Positions 1 to 8,350 of a DNA stretch of 22,435 nucleotides are shown one piece after another. The translations under genes were made by a program, and so were the position numbers. The stretch comes from Gallibacterium melopsittaci (GTDB taxonomy: Bacteria > Pseudomonadota > Gammaproteobacteria > Enterobacterales > Pasteurellaceae). The DNA is taken from the NCBI RefSeq assembly GCF_042433085.1, contig NZ_JBHLWA010000048.1, positions 1-22,435 on the forward strand, read 5' to 3'. The notes beneath the pieces are model-generated. The model was not told the origin of the DNA. It worked only from the letters and a program-made list of their open reading frames with translations, and did no database searches. Every line of letters starts with the position of its first letter. Position 1 is the stretch's first letter.

Positions 1-2
1 CA

Positions 3-49
3 AAAAGTAGGCTTAAAGCCTTGTACTATAAGGCTTTAAGCCTACTTTT
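3..49. terminator. Long hairpin terminator downstream of the surface lipoprotein gene
   Basis: A perfect 20-bp inverted repeat (3-22 with 30-49) encloses a 7-nt loop. Each arm is bordered by a short run that reads as T's in the direction of transcription, so it could end transcripts from either side. It starts 65 nt beyond the stop codon of the leftward lipoprotein gene. Each arm is itself nearly palindromic (AGGCTT-A-AAGCCT), so each could also fold alone. Confidence 0.75.
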
Positions 50-114
50 AGCAACAAATTTGTCTATTACACCTAATTTTTATAACAATAGACAGTTATT
101 TCTTGAGTTATAGA

Positions 115-903
115 TTATTGTTTTGTTCCGCCAAAAGCAGCACCTAATTTTTCATCTCCTTTTTGTAGCACTGCAATACCAGTTACCTCATTAGCGTTTT
201 TACCCGCAAATGAACCTGAGTAATCTCCTGAAAAACCAGTATTGGTTGTAGCTGTTCCACTGAAAGAAATAAAATTATCAGATGAGTCAGTCACATTTGT
301 TGCTTTACTTATTTTTGCATTATTTAATGTAATATTTTGAACATTGTTTTTAATTTCACCGCTAATATTTTTATTAGTAAAATCAGCTTCTAATTTTACG
401 GTACCGTCAGTAGTAATATTATGATTTTGATCGACTAAAAGGGCAGTGCCTATATAAGTAGCTTTACCTGAGAGGGTATCTAAAACATCTCCTTTAGTAG
501 AATCATTAGCAGTATCTAAACGTGCAAAATCTTTTTCTCTATTATGGCTAATCATAATACTGTAAGCCGAGTCATTTAAATTTACAGCATAGACATCGTA
601 ACTTGCTTCGTTTGTAGTGAAATTCGCTTTTTTATAGCCTGAACCATCAAGTACTAAAATTTTATCAAGTTCATCTTCTATGTTATCTATTTCATTATCA
701 TTAGTAGGTGAAACATTTTCCCTATCTTCTAAATAATAGTCATCAAAATGTGTTGCTAAATGTATAGAGTTGGAAGAATTTGTAGTATTTGAAGAGTTTA
801 TAGTATTTGAAGTGTGATTATTTTCTGAACCCCCAGAAGAGCTACATGCAGTTATTCCTAACGCAACGAATAAAGGCATTAATCCATGTAATTTTTTAGT
901 CAT
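115..903 (-). CDS. Surface lipoprotein with TbpB-type beta-barrel (Slam-dependent surface lipoprotein type)
   Basis: This is a 262-residue secreted lipoprotein. A type II signal peptide runs from residue 1 to 19 and ends in a lipobox (GITA-C20) followed by SSSGG. Next comes an Asn/Ser/Thr-rich linker (about 27-47) made of a repeated NTxNSS unit. The C-terminal part (about 130-262) is Gly/Asn-rich with alternating strands and ends in GAAFGGTKQ, the closing strand typical of transferrin-binding-protein-B-like barrels. Family knowledge: such proteins are carried to the cell surface by Slam (DUF560) translocators and bind host iron proteins, heme proteins or complement factors. The ligand cannot be read from sequence, and at about 240 mature residues it has one barrel, not the two lobes of full TbpB. 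No Slam or TonB-dependent receptor gene lies within the window. The SD-like AAGGG lies about 8 nt before the ATG. Confidence 0.75.
   Translation of the reverse strand: MTKKLHGLMPLFVALGITACSSSGGSENNHTSNTINSSNTTNSSNSIHLATHFDDYYLEDRENVSPTNDNEIDNIEDELDKILVLDGSGYKKANFTTNEASYDVYAVNLNDSAYSIMISHNREKDFARLDTANDSTKGDVLDTLSGKATYIGTALLVDQNHNITTDGTVKLEADFTNKNISGEIKNNVQNITLNNAKISKATNVTDSSDNFISFSGTATTNTGFSGDYSGSFAGKNANEVTGIAVLQKGDEKLGAAFGGTKQ
765..818 (-). repeat. 18-nt tandem repeat, about 3 units, within the lipoprotein linker
   Basis: Units at 765-782, 783-800 and 801-818 share the pattern TAGtatTTGAAGagTTta. The middle and right units agree over their first 12 bases, and the left unit matches the middle one at 13 of 18 positions. 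The period is a multiple of three and encodes the repeated hexapeptide NTxNSS just after the lipid anchor, so gain or loss of a unit would lengthen or shorten the linker without breaking the frame. Confidence 0.6.
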
Positions 904-1192
904 AAATGTTTCCCTTATAATATTTTTTAATAAATGAATGTTACTATTATTTAAAATAATGGATTAGGGAGGGGGAAATCAAGTTTTTATTTTGAATATG
1001 ATTGAGAATTAAAAAATCAGTAATTCTGTAAAAAATTTTTTTAGAAGTAGATCAAATATCCAATAATCTCTCTTGTAGTTCCTTTGACTTTCCTAAGGTG
1101 TAGATCTATATTAACAAACGGTTAACATACAGCATGATTACATATGCGAATTTACTTCATACTCTAGCTACATATTAATTTAAGGATTTATT
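904..1192. other. Intergenic region between the divergent lipoprotein gene and acnB
   Basis: This 289-bp A+T-rich spacer holds control signals for both genes. On the right is the acnB promoter with its ArcA-like box (listed separately). On the left, reading leftward, TATTAT-like -10 candidates lie close to the lipoprotein ATG, but no convincing -35 was found. A purine-rich GGGAGGGGG patch lies at 967-975. There is no RNA gene and no credible ORF. Confidence 0.5.
1084..1126 (+). promoter_or_regulatory. acnB sigma70 promoter overlapped by an ArcA-like box
   Basis: TTGACT (1084-1089) and TATATT (1107-1112) are separated by 17 bp. The direct repeats ATTAA (1110-1114) and GTTAA (1121-1125) are 11 bp apart, the spacing of ArcA-P sites. 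They cover the -10 and the expected start. A repressor bound here would block initiation, in line with the known ArcA repression of TCA-cycle genes under low oxygen. The promoter is fairly clear from sequence; the ArcA assignment is inference. Confidence 0.55.
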
Positions 1193-3799
1193 ATGGCTAA
1201 TTTCTTAGGTGATTATCAAAAACACGTTGAACAAAGACAGGCAGAAGGCGTTTTTCCATTACCATTAGATGCGGAACAAACTGCGCAATTAATAGAACTT
1301 TTAAAAGCCCCTTCTCAAGACAATCCAGATTATCTTTTAACTCTTTTTGAAACTCGTATCCCAGCAGGTGTTGATGAAGCAGCTTATGTTAAGGCTTCTT
1401 TTTTATCTGCATTAGTAGCTGGCGATGTTACATCACCATTAATTAGCCAAGAACGTGCAGTAGAATTATTGGGAACGATGCAAGGTGGTTACAATATTGA
1501 ACCTTTAGTGAAAGCGCTTGATAACGATAAACTTGCCCCTTTAGCAGTAAAAGCGTTATCTCATACTTTATTAATGTTTGATAGTTTCCATGATGTTGCA
1601 GAAAGAGCAACTGCGGGTAATCCATTTGCTAAACAAGTATTGCAATCTTGGGCAGATGCCGAATGGTTCTTATCTCGTCCTAAATTAGCAGACAAAATTA
1701 CCGTAACAGTGTTTAAAGTAACGGGTGAAACCAATACTGATGACCTTTCTCCTGCACAAGATGCGTGGTCTCGTCCTGATATTCCATTACATGCAAAAGC
1801 AATGCTAAAAAATAGCCGTGATGGCATTACACCTGATAAAGAGGGCGAAGTTGGTCCAATTAGTCAAATTAACCAATTAAAAGAAAAAGGTTTTCCTTTA
1901 GCGTATGTTGGGGATGTGGTGGGTACGGGATCTTCTCGTAAATCGGCAACTAACTCTGTGTTATGGCACATGGGTGAAGATATTCCATTTATTCCTAATA
2001 AACGTGCAGGTGGTGTGGTATTGGGTGGAAAAATTGCCCCAATTTTCTTTAATACCTTAGAAGATGCTGGTGCATTACCGATTGAGGTTGATGTAACTGC
2101 ATTAAATATGGGCGATGTGATTGATATTTATCCATATGAAGGAAAAATTTGTCGTCATGATAGTGATGAAGTGTTAGCGACCTTTAGTTTAAAAACTAAA
2201 GTATTACTTGATGAGGTACGTGCTGGTGGACGTATTCCATTGATCATCGGTCGTGGCTTAACCCATAAAGCAAGACAAGCGTTAGGTTTAGGCGAAAGTG
2301 AAGTCTTTGTTAAACCACAATCAGTCGCAGCAAGTAATAAAGGCTTTACTTTAGCTCAAAAATTAGTCGGTCGTGCTTGTGGCGTTGAAGGAATTCGTCC
2401 AGGACAATATTGCGAACCGCGTATGACATCGGTTGGCTCACAAGATACGACAGGTCCAATGACACGTGATGAGTTGAAAGATCTTGCTTGTTTAGGATTC
2501 TCTGCGGATTTAGTGATGCAATCTTTCTGCCATACTGCCGCCTATCCAAAACCAGTTGATGTGACCACACACCACACCTTACCTGATTTTATTATGAATC
2601 GTGGCGGGGTATCGTTACGTCCTGGTGATGGTATTATTCACTCTTGGTTAAACCGTATGTTATTACCTGATACCGTAGGAACTGGTGGCGATTCACATAC
2701 TCGCTTCCCAATCGGTATTTCATTCCCAGCAGGTTCAGGATTAGTCGCATTTGCTGCTGCAACGGGTGTAATGCCATTAGATATGCCTGAATCAGTGTTA
2801 GTACGTTTTACAGGCACAATGCAACCAGGTATTACATTGCGTGATTTAGTCCATGCTATTCCATATTATGCAATTCAACAGGGGTTACTCACTGTTGAGA
2901 AAAAAGGGAAGAAAAATATTTTCTCAGGTCGTATTTTAGAGATTGAAGGTTTAGAAAATCTTAAAATTGAACAAGCATTTGAATTGTCAGATGCTTCAGC
3001 AGAGCGTTCTGCCGCAGCTTGTACCATTAAATTAAATAAAGAACCGATTATCGAATATCTCAATTCTAATATTACTTTATTAAAATGGATGATTGCCGAA
3101 GGTTATGGTGATGCTCGTACCTTAGAGCGCCGTATTAAAAATATGCAGGCTTGGTTGGCTGATCCGCAATTATTAGAAGCAGATCCAGATGCTGAATATG
3201 CGGCAGTGATTGAAATCAATATGGACGAAATTAAAGAGCCAATTCTTTGTGCGCCAAATGATCCAGATGATGCGCGTAAATTATCTGAAGTACAAGGCGA
3301 TAAGATTGATGAAGTCTTTATTGGTTCTTGTATGACCAATATTGGACACTTCCGTGCAGCGGGTAAATTGCTCAATAAATTTGCTGATGTGATTCCAACT
3401 CGGTTATGGATTGCACCACCAACGAAAATGGACGCTGCATTATTAACCGAAGAGGGTTATTACAGTATTTTTGGTAAGAGTGGTGCGAGAACAGAAATGC
3501 CAGGTTGTTCACTCTGTATGGGTAACCAAGCACGAGTTGCGCCGAAATCAACTGTTGTTTCTACCTCGACTCGTAATTTCCCGAATCGTTTAGGTCAAGG
3601 TGCGAATGTTTATCTCGCTTCGGCAGAATTAGCTGCTGTGGCAGCATTATTGGGTAAACTGCCAACACCAGAAGAATATTTAAGCTATGCAGCGGATTTA
3701 CAACAAGATAAAGACGATACTTATCGTTATATGAATTTTGATAAAATTAATAGTTATGTGAAGAAAGCTGATGAAGTGATCTTCCAAACACAAGTTTAA
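1193..3799 (+). CDS. acnB: Bifunctional aconitate hydratase 2 / 2-methylisocitrate dehydratase
   Basis: AcnB interconverts citrate and isocitrate in the TCA cycle, in the cytoplasm, using a [4Fe-4S] cluster. The protein is 868 residues against about 865 in E. coli. The N-terminal HEAT-like domain and the swivel domain (about 160-370, with VVGTGSSRKSATNSVLWHMG) precede the catalytic core, the gene order peculiar to AcnB. The cluster ligands are C713 (GSCMTNIGHF), C772 and C775 (PGCSLCMGN), with the same 59- and 3-residue spacing as E. coli C710/C769/C772. The start is supported by AAGGA six bases before the ATG. It is monocistronic, ending in a strong terminator. AcnB mRNA is known to be bound by apo-AcnB in E. 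coli; whether that holds here cannot be seen. Confidence 0.98.
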   Translation: MANFLGDYQKHVEQRQAEGVFPLPLDAEQTAQLIELLKAPSQDNPDYLLTLFETRIPAGVDEAAYVKASFLSALVAGDVTSPLISQERAVELLGTMQGGYNIEPLVKALDNDKLAPLAVKALSHTLLMFDSFHDVAERATAGNPFAKQVLQSWADAEWFLSRPKLADKITVTVFKVTGETNTDDLSPAQDAWSRPDIPLHAKAMLKNSRDGITPDKEGEVGPISQINQLKEKGFPLAYVGDVVGTGSSRKSATNSVLWHMGEDIPFIPNKRAGGVVLGGKIAPIFFNTLEDAGALPIEVDVTALNMGDVIDIYPYEGKICRHDSDEVLATFSLKTKVLLDEVRAGGRIPLIIGRGLTHKARQALGLGESEVFVKPQSVAASNKGFTLAQKLVGRACGVEGIRPGQYCEPRMTSVGSQDTTGPMTRDELKDLACLGFSADLVMQSFCHTAAYPKPVDVTTHHTLPDFIMNRGGVSLRPGDGIIHSWLNRMLLPDTVGTGGDSHTRFPIGISFPAGSGLVAFAAATGVMPLDMPESVLVRFTGTMQPGITLRDLVHAIPYYAIQQGLLTVEKKGKKNIFSGRILEIEGLENLKIEQAFELSDASAERSAAACTIKLNKEPIIEYLNSNITLLKWMIAEGYGDARTLERRIKNMQAWLADPQLLEADPDAEYAAVIEINMDEIKEPILCAPNDPDDARKLSEVQGDKIDEVFIGSCMTNIGHFRAAGKLLNKFADVIPTRLWIAPPTKMDAALLTEEGYYSIFGKSGARTEMPGCSLCMGNQARVAPKSTVVSTSTRNFPNRLGQGANVYLASAELAAVAALLGKLPTPEEYLSYAADLQQDKDDTYRYMNFDKINSYVKKADEVIFQTQV

Positions 3800-3844
3800 T
3801 TGATCATATTGTTGTATTTTTCTTATTCATCTCATTAAAAGTTC

Positions 3845-3880
3845 AATCCCATCACAAATGTGATGGGATTTTTTTGTTTT
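3845..3880 (+). terminator. Rho-independent terminator of acnB
   Basis: An 11-bp perfect stem, AATCCCATCAC / GTGATGGGATT (3845-3855 with 3860-3870), has an AAAT loop and runs directly into seven consecutive T's with further T's after a G. It lies 46 nt after the acnB stop and separates acnB from hldD. Confidence 0.93.
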
Positions 3881-3941
3881 GCCAACTAGATAAATCTATT
3901 AGAATAACGAACAATATTATTTAGTTAATTAAGGAAGAAAA

Positions 3942-4865
3942 ATGATTATTGTAACAGGTGGTGCAGGTTTTATTGGTAGCAATATTGTTAAAGCACTCAA
4001 TGATTTAGGTCGTAAAGATATTTTAGTTGTAGATAATTTAACTGATGGAACTAAGTTTGCTAATTTAGCCGATTTAGATATTGCAGATTACTGTGATAAA
4101 GAGGATTTTATTGCGTCTATTATCGCAGGTGATGATCTTGGTGAAATTGATGCGGTATTCCATGAAGGGGCGTGTTCAGCAACAACGGAATGGAATGGAA
4201 AATATATGATGCAAAATAACTACGAGTATTCAAAAGAGTTGTTGCATTACTGTTTAGATCGTCAAATTCCTTTCTTATATGCCTCATCTGCTGCCACTTA
4301 TGGCGATCGTTTAGAATTTGTTGAAGAACGCCAATTTGAACACCCACTTAATGTTTATGGGTATTCAAAATTTTTATTTGATCAATATGTACGCCAAATT
4401 TTACCTGAAGCACAATCACCTGTATGTGGCTTCCGTTATTTCAATGTTTATGGACCGCGTGAAAATCATAAAGGCAGTATGGCGAGCGTGGCATTCCATT
4501 TAAATAATCAAATACTAAAAGGTGAAAATCCAAAACTCTTTGAGGGTAGCGAACATTTCCGCCGTGATTTTGTGTATGTTGGTGATGTAGCCGCGGTGAA
4601 TATTTGGTGTTGGCAACATGGTATTTCAGGTATTTTCAACTGTGGTACTGGCAATGCAGAAAGTTTTGCAGAAGTAGCGAAAGCCGTAGTGAAATATCAT
4701 GGTAAAGGCGAAGTAGAAACCATTCCATTCCCAGAGCATTTAAAGAGCCGTTATCAAGAATATACGCAAGCAGATTTAACAAAATTACGTGCAACAGGCT
4801 ATGACAAGCCATTCAAAAAAGTGGCTGAAGGTGTTGCAGAATATATGGCGTGGTTAAATAAATAA
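3942..4865 (+). CDS. hldD: ADP-L-glycero-D-manno-heptose 6-epimerase
   Basis: HldD (RfaD) performs the last step in making the heptose donor for the LPS inner core, turning ADP-D-glycero-D-manno-heptose into the L-glycero form in the cytoplasm with bound NADP. It is an extended short-chain dehydrogenase of 307 residues (E. coli 310). It shows the nucleotide-binding GGAGFIG loop (6-12), the SSAATYG strand with the catalytic Ser (115-121), and the YxxxK pair Y139/K143. AAGGA lies six bases before the ATG. It is followed after 11 bp by waaF, which transfers the product, so the two form an operon. gmhB, an earlier step of the same pathway, lies far away at the right end of this window. Confidence 0.97.
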   Translation: MIIVTGGAGFIGSNIVKALNDLGRKDILVVDNLTDGTKFANLADLDIADYCDKEDFIASIIAGDDLGEIDAVFHEGACSATTEWNGKYMMQNNYEYSKELLHYCLDRQIPFLYASSAATYGDRLEFVEERQFEHPLNVYGYSKFLFDQYVRQILPEAQSPVCGFRYFNVYGPRENHKGSMASVAFHLNNQILKGENPKLFEGSEHFRRDFVYVGDVAAVNIWCWQHGISGIFNCGTGNAESFAEVAKAVVKYHGKGEVETIPFPEHLKSRYQEYTQADLTKLRATGYDKPFKKVAEGVAEYMAWLNK

Positions 4866-4876
4866 TTGATAATTCG

Positions 4877-5914
4877 ATGAAAATTTTAGTGGTTGGCCCA
4901 TCTTGGGTCGGCGACATGATGATGTCGCATAGCTTGTATCAGATTTTAAAACAACGTTATCCTGATTGTGAAATTGATGTTTTAGCACCAAATTGGTGTC
5001 GAGCATTGTTATCGAGAATGCCTGAAGTAAATCAGGCATTAGCTATGCCAATAGGACATGGTGAATTTAATCTCCGTAAACGTTATCAAATTGGAAAAAC
5101 ATTACGAGGTCAATATGATTTAGCGATTGTATTACCAAACTCGTTGAAATCTGCGTTTATTCCATTATTTGCAAAGATCCCATTACGTCGAGGTTGGAAA
5201 GGAGAAAGTCGCTATTGGTTGTTAAATGATTTACGCAGTAATAAACGTGAGTACCCTTTGATGGTGCAACGTTATATTGCGTTAGCTTTTGATAAAGGGA
5301 CTATTCCAGCAGCGAAAGATCTTCCCTTACCTTATCCTTATTTGCAAACCAATTTGCATCAAGTACAGGAAACACTGCGTGAATTTACGGCACGTTTTCA
5401 AATTGATACTGAACGTGAAATCATTGGTTTTTGCCCTGGAGCAGAGTTCGGCCCAGCAAAACGTTGGCCACATTATCATTATGCTAATTTAGCCCAACAG
5501 CTAATAGAACGCGGACAACAAGTCTGTTTGTTTGGATCGGCTAAAGATCATCAAGTTGGTGAAGAAATTCGGGCAAGTTTACCAGCAGAGTGTCAACGTT
5601 ATTGTATTAATTTAGCAGGGGAGACTTCGCTACCGCAGGCGATAGATTTAATCGCAAGCTGTACAGCAGTGGTAAGTAATGATTCTGGATTAATGCATAT
5701 TGCAGCGGCATTAAAACGCCCATTAGTTGCTGTGTATGGTCCGACAAGTCCTGAATATACGCCACCATTAACAGATAAAGTAAAAATTATTCGCCTAATT
5801 AGTGGTGGGTTGATTAAGGTTCGTAAAAGTAAGGATAGTGAACAAGGATATCATCAATCATTAATTGATATTCAGCCTGAAATGGTATTAGCGGCGTTAG
5901 ATGAACTTCGCTAA
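4877..5914 (+). CDS. waaF: ADP-heptose:LPS heptosyltransferase II
   Basis: WaaF (RfaF) adds the second heptose to the LPS inner core at the cytoplasmic face of the inner membrane. It is a GT-B glycosyltransferase of family GT9, 345 residues (E. coli 348). Diagnostic stretches are GPSWVGDMMMSHSL at the N-terminus (7-20), FCPGAEFGPAKRWP (185-198), VSNDSGLMHIAAAL (266-279), the donor-site region seen in the family, and RKSKDSEQGYHQSLIDI near the C-terminus, which resembles E. coli WaaF. It follows hldD by 11 bp and is followed by a terminator. waaC (heptosyltransferase I), which follows waaF in E. coli, is not present here. Confidence 0.96.
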   Translation: MKILVVGPSWVGDMMMSHSLYQILKQRYPDCEIDVLAPNWCRALLSRMPEVNQALAMPIGHGEFNLRKRYQIGKTLRGQYDLAIVLPNSLKSAFIPLFAKIPLRRGWKGESRYWLLNDLRSNKREYPLMVQRYIALAFDKGTIPAAKDLPLPYPYLQTNLHQVQETLREFTARFQIDTEREIIGFCPGAEFGPAKRWPHYHYANLAQQLIERGQQVCLFGSAKDHQVGEEIRASLPAECQRYCINLAGETSLPQAIDLIASCTAVVSNDSGLMHIAAALKRPLVAVYGPTSPEYTPPLTDKVKIIRLISGGLIKVRKSKDSEQGYHQSLIDIQPEMVLAALDELR

Positions 5915-5935
5915 ATAGAGCTTGTTGCTAAAATT

Positions 5936-5978
5936 AATGGGTAAATTCTGTGAATAACGGGTTTATCCATTATTTTTT
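5936..5978 (+). terminator. Terminator after hldD-waaF
   Basis: A 10-bp stem, AATGGGTAAA (5936-5945) with TTTATCCATT (5962-5971), contains one G-T pair, has a 16-nt loop and is followed by six T's (5973-5978). The large loop makes it less certain than the acnB terminator. Confidence 0.6.
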
Positions 5979-6037
5979 ACTAAATAAAAAAGAGTGCCTT
6001 ATTAGAGTCGTAATACTATTTATCGGAGGATTTTACA

Positions 6038-7153
6038 TTGTCACGTTATGTTATCACGTTTAGTCTGGTGCTAATCGTATTACAGTTATTAATATTTATC
6101 TGGGTAAAAGCTTTTGATTGGCTAATCATGAATAAACCAGTCGTCGCACAATATAAACGCAAATTCGTGTGGATAAATTATCTTGTTATTAATGGCTTAA
6201 TCGTCTTTTCACTATTACGCATAATTCCAAATGGGTTTCGCTACTCAGCCTTGCTGTTAACGGCTTTGTGGTATGTTACGTTGACAGCGATAGTGTTGTA
6301 TTTGATTAAAAAAATTATCTCTATTTGGCAAGTAAAATTTACGGACTATCCTTTATTGAGTCGGGGATTAGCGTTAATAATTTTATTTGGATTATTTGGT
6401 GTTAGCATTTATCAGGCTTATGTACCACAAGTAACACATTATGCAGTTAAGATTGATAAACAAATAGCTCCCTTGCGTGTCGGTGTAGCGAGTGATCTCC
6501 ATTTGGGGCATTTATTTGGTGCTAAACAATTAGAAAAGTTACAGCAGATTTTTGCACAAGAAAATGTCGATATTGTGTTATTACCTGGTGATATTATGGA
6601 TGATAACCTTGAGGCATATTTTGCGGAGAAAATGCAGCCCTATTTTGCAAAATTGTCTGCCCCATTAGGAGTATATGCTACACTCGGTAATCACGATTTT
6701 TTTCAACAGCCAGCTCAAATAGCCAATGAAATTAGACGTGAGGGCATTTATTTACTTACAGATCAGGCTGTGGTGGTGTCGGATCGTGTCATTGTAGCAG
6801 GGCGTAATGATGAAATGGATCGTCAACGTCAGCCAATAGAAAAAATTTTATCAACAATATCAATGGATAAACGTAAAACACTGCCTATTTTATTGTTGGA
6901 TCATCGTCCATCCTCTATTGAAGAAAATGCTAGAGCTGGTGCAGATATTCAAGTTTCTGGTCATGTACATAATGGGCAAATCTTTCCTGGCAATCTGATT
7001 GCGAAATTTGTTTATCAATTAAGTTATGGTTATCAACAGTTTGCGCAAATGCATACTTTTGTAACCTCTGGCTATGGTTTTTGGGGCGTACCATTTCGAC
7101 TTGGTTCACGTTCGGAAGTAATGATTATTGATATATCAAGTAAAGAGAATTAA
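6038..7153 (+). CDS. Membrane-anchored metallophosphoesterase (YaeI-like)
   Basis: This 371-residue protein has four likely membrane segments (about 4-24, 48-62, 70-92 and 108-128), then a calcineurin-like phosphoesterase domain. The metal-binding motifs appear in order: DLHLGH (153-158), GDIMDDN (184-190), GNHD (217-220) and GHVHNG (308-313), with LLLDHRP (285-291) between the last two. The closest named type is YaeI and its relatives; the substrate is unknown. In YaeI the catalytic domain is periplasmic, and the position after a fourth segment allows either side here. The start is TTG, chosen because a near-perfect SD (GGAGGA, 6025-6030) lies seven bases before it and the first hydrophobic segment follows at once. 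It is three bases ahead of the flavoprotein gene, so the two are probably co-transcribed. Confidence 0.85.
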   Translation: MSRYVITFSLVLIVLQLLIFIWVKAFDWLIMNKPVVAQYKRKFVWINYLVINGLIVFSLLRIIPNGFRYSALLLTALWYVTLTAIVLYLIKKIISIWQVKFTDYPLLSRGLALIILFGLFGVSIYQAYVPQVTHYAVKIDKQIAPLRVGVASDLHLGHLFGAKQLEKLQQIFAQENVDIVLLPGDIMDDNLEAYFAEKMQPYFAKLSAPLGVYATLGNHDFFQQPAQIANEIRREGIYLLTDQAVVVSDRVIVAGRNDEMDRQRQPIEKILSTISMDKRKTLPILLLDHRPSSIEENARAGADIQVSGHVHNGQIFPGNLIAKFVYQLSYGYQQFAQMHTFVTSGYGFWGVPFRLGSRSEVMIIDISSKEN

Positions 7154-7156
7154 TCA

Positions 7157-8350
7157 ATGCAACATTATGATGTGATCATTATTGGTGCAGGTGCTGCAGG
7201 CTTATTTTGTGCTGCACAACTTGGGCAGCAGGGAAAATCTGTATTGGTGCTAGATAATGGTAAAAAAGCGGGCAGAAAAATCCTGATGTCTGGTGGTGGA
7301 TATTGTAATTTTACGAATTTAGAGGTGAGTGCGGCGAATTATTTATCGCAAAATCCTCATTTTGTAAAATCGGCATTAGCCCGTTATACCCAATGGGATT
7401 TTATTGCCTTAGTAGCGAAATATGGTATCAGTTATCATGAAAAAGAAGCAGGACAATTATTTACCGATGAGGGTTCCGAACAGATTGTCGCGATGTTGTT
7501 GCAAGAATGCCAGTTAGGTAAAGTTGATATTCGCTTACAAACAAACATTGAATCAGTGCAAAAAACAGATAAGCATTTTGTGCTAGAACTGGCCAATAAA
7601 AATGCTATTCAGGCAGAAAATGTTGTAGTGGCGACAGGTGGGCTATCGATGCCGAAGTTAGGCGCAACAGCATTTGGCTATCAACTTGCAGAACAGTTTG
7701 GATTGAGCATCGTTCCTCCAAGAGCTTCATTAGTACCTTTTACTTATTTGGAACAGGATAAAGTTCTTGGTGCATTATCAGGTATTTCTTTACCAGTTAC
7801 AGTAACGGCAAATAACGGCAAAAGTTTTAGCAATGCGCTGTTATTTACTCATCGAGGACTTTCTGGGCCATCAATTTTACAAATTTCTAATTATTGGCAA
7901 CCAACGGAATGCGTAGAAATTAATTTATTGCCAAATTGTGATTTAGCAGAATATTTATGGGATTTACGGCAAACCTCACCTAAACTGCAATTACGTACCG
8001 CTTTACAGCGACTGTTACCAAATAAAGTGGTTGATGTTTTTTGGCAACGTGTGGGAATTAAAGAGATTGTCTTAGCGGATCTAAGTAAAACAATCGTTGC
8101 CACTTTAGTGCAGGCATTCCAACATTGGCAATTTATGCCGAATGGAACAGAAGGGTATCGTACCGCAGAGGTTACCTTTGGTGGAGTAGATACACAAGGT
8201 ATTTCTTCTAAAACAATGGAAGTACAGCATGTCAAAGGACTGTACTTTATTGGTGAGGTTTTAGATGTAACTGGTTGGCTAGGAGGCTATAATTTTCAAT
8301 GGGCTTGGAGTTCTGCTTATGCGTGTGCAATGGCAATTAACCAAAATTAA
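7157..8350 (+). CDS. HI0933/YhiN-family FAD-dependent oxidoreductase
   Basis: This 397-residue flavoprotein starts with a Rossmann dinucleotide-binding loop (GAGAAGL, 10-16), then GRKILMSGGGYCNFTN (39-54), the hallmark of the HI0933-like (YhiN/BaiN) family. Many members have Arg where this one has Tyr49. The second FAD contact ATGGLSMPKLG is central, and the C-terminus carries the family end motif (GLYFIGEVLDVTGWLGGYN, then QWAWSSAYA). The substrate is not established for the family; it is often annotated simply as NAD(P)/FAD-dependent oxidoreductase. The three-base gap to the preceding phosphoesterase gene suggests translational coupling. It is convergent with yejM: the two stop codons overlap in the palindrome TTAA (8347-8350), with no room for a terminator between them. 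Confidence 0.9.
   Translation: MQHYDVIIIGAGAAGLFCAAQLGQQGKSVLVLDNGKKAGRKILMSGGGYCNFTNLEVSAANYLSQNPHFVKSALARYTQWDFIALVAKYGISYHEKEAGQLFTDEGSEQIVAMLLQECQLGKVDIRLQTNIESVQKTDKHFVLELANKNAIQAENVVVATGGLSMPKLGATAFGYQLAEQFGLSIVPPRASLVPFTYLEQDKVLGALSGISLPVTVTANNGKSFSNALLFTHRGLSGPSILQISNYWQPTECVEINLLPNCDLAEYLWDLRQTSPKLQLRTALQRLLPNKVVDVFWQRVGIKEIVLADLSKTIVATLVQAFQHWQFMPNGTEGYRTAEVTFGGVDTQGISSKTMEVQHVKGLYFIGEVLDVTGWLGGYNFQWAWSSAYACAMAINQN

Noticed and set aside
904..1020. Possible Fur box upstream of the TbpB-like lipoprotein gene
   Set aside because: The best stretches (around 993-1010 and 935-955) match only about 9 of 14 informative positions of the 7-1-7 Fur consensus, which is expected by chance in A+T-rich DNA.
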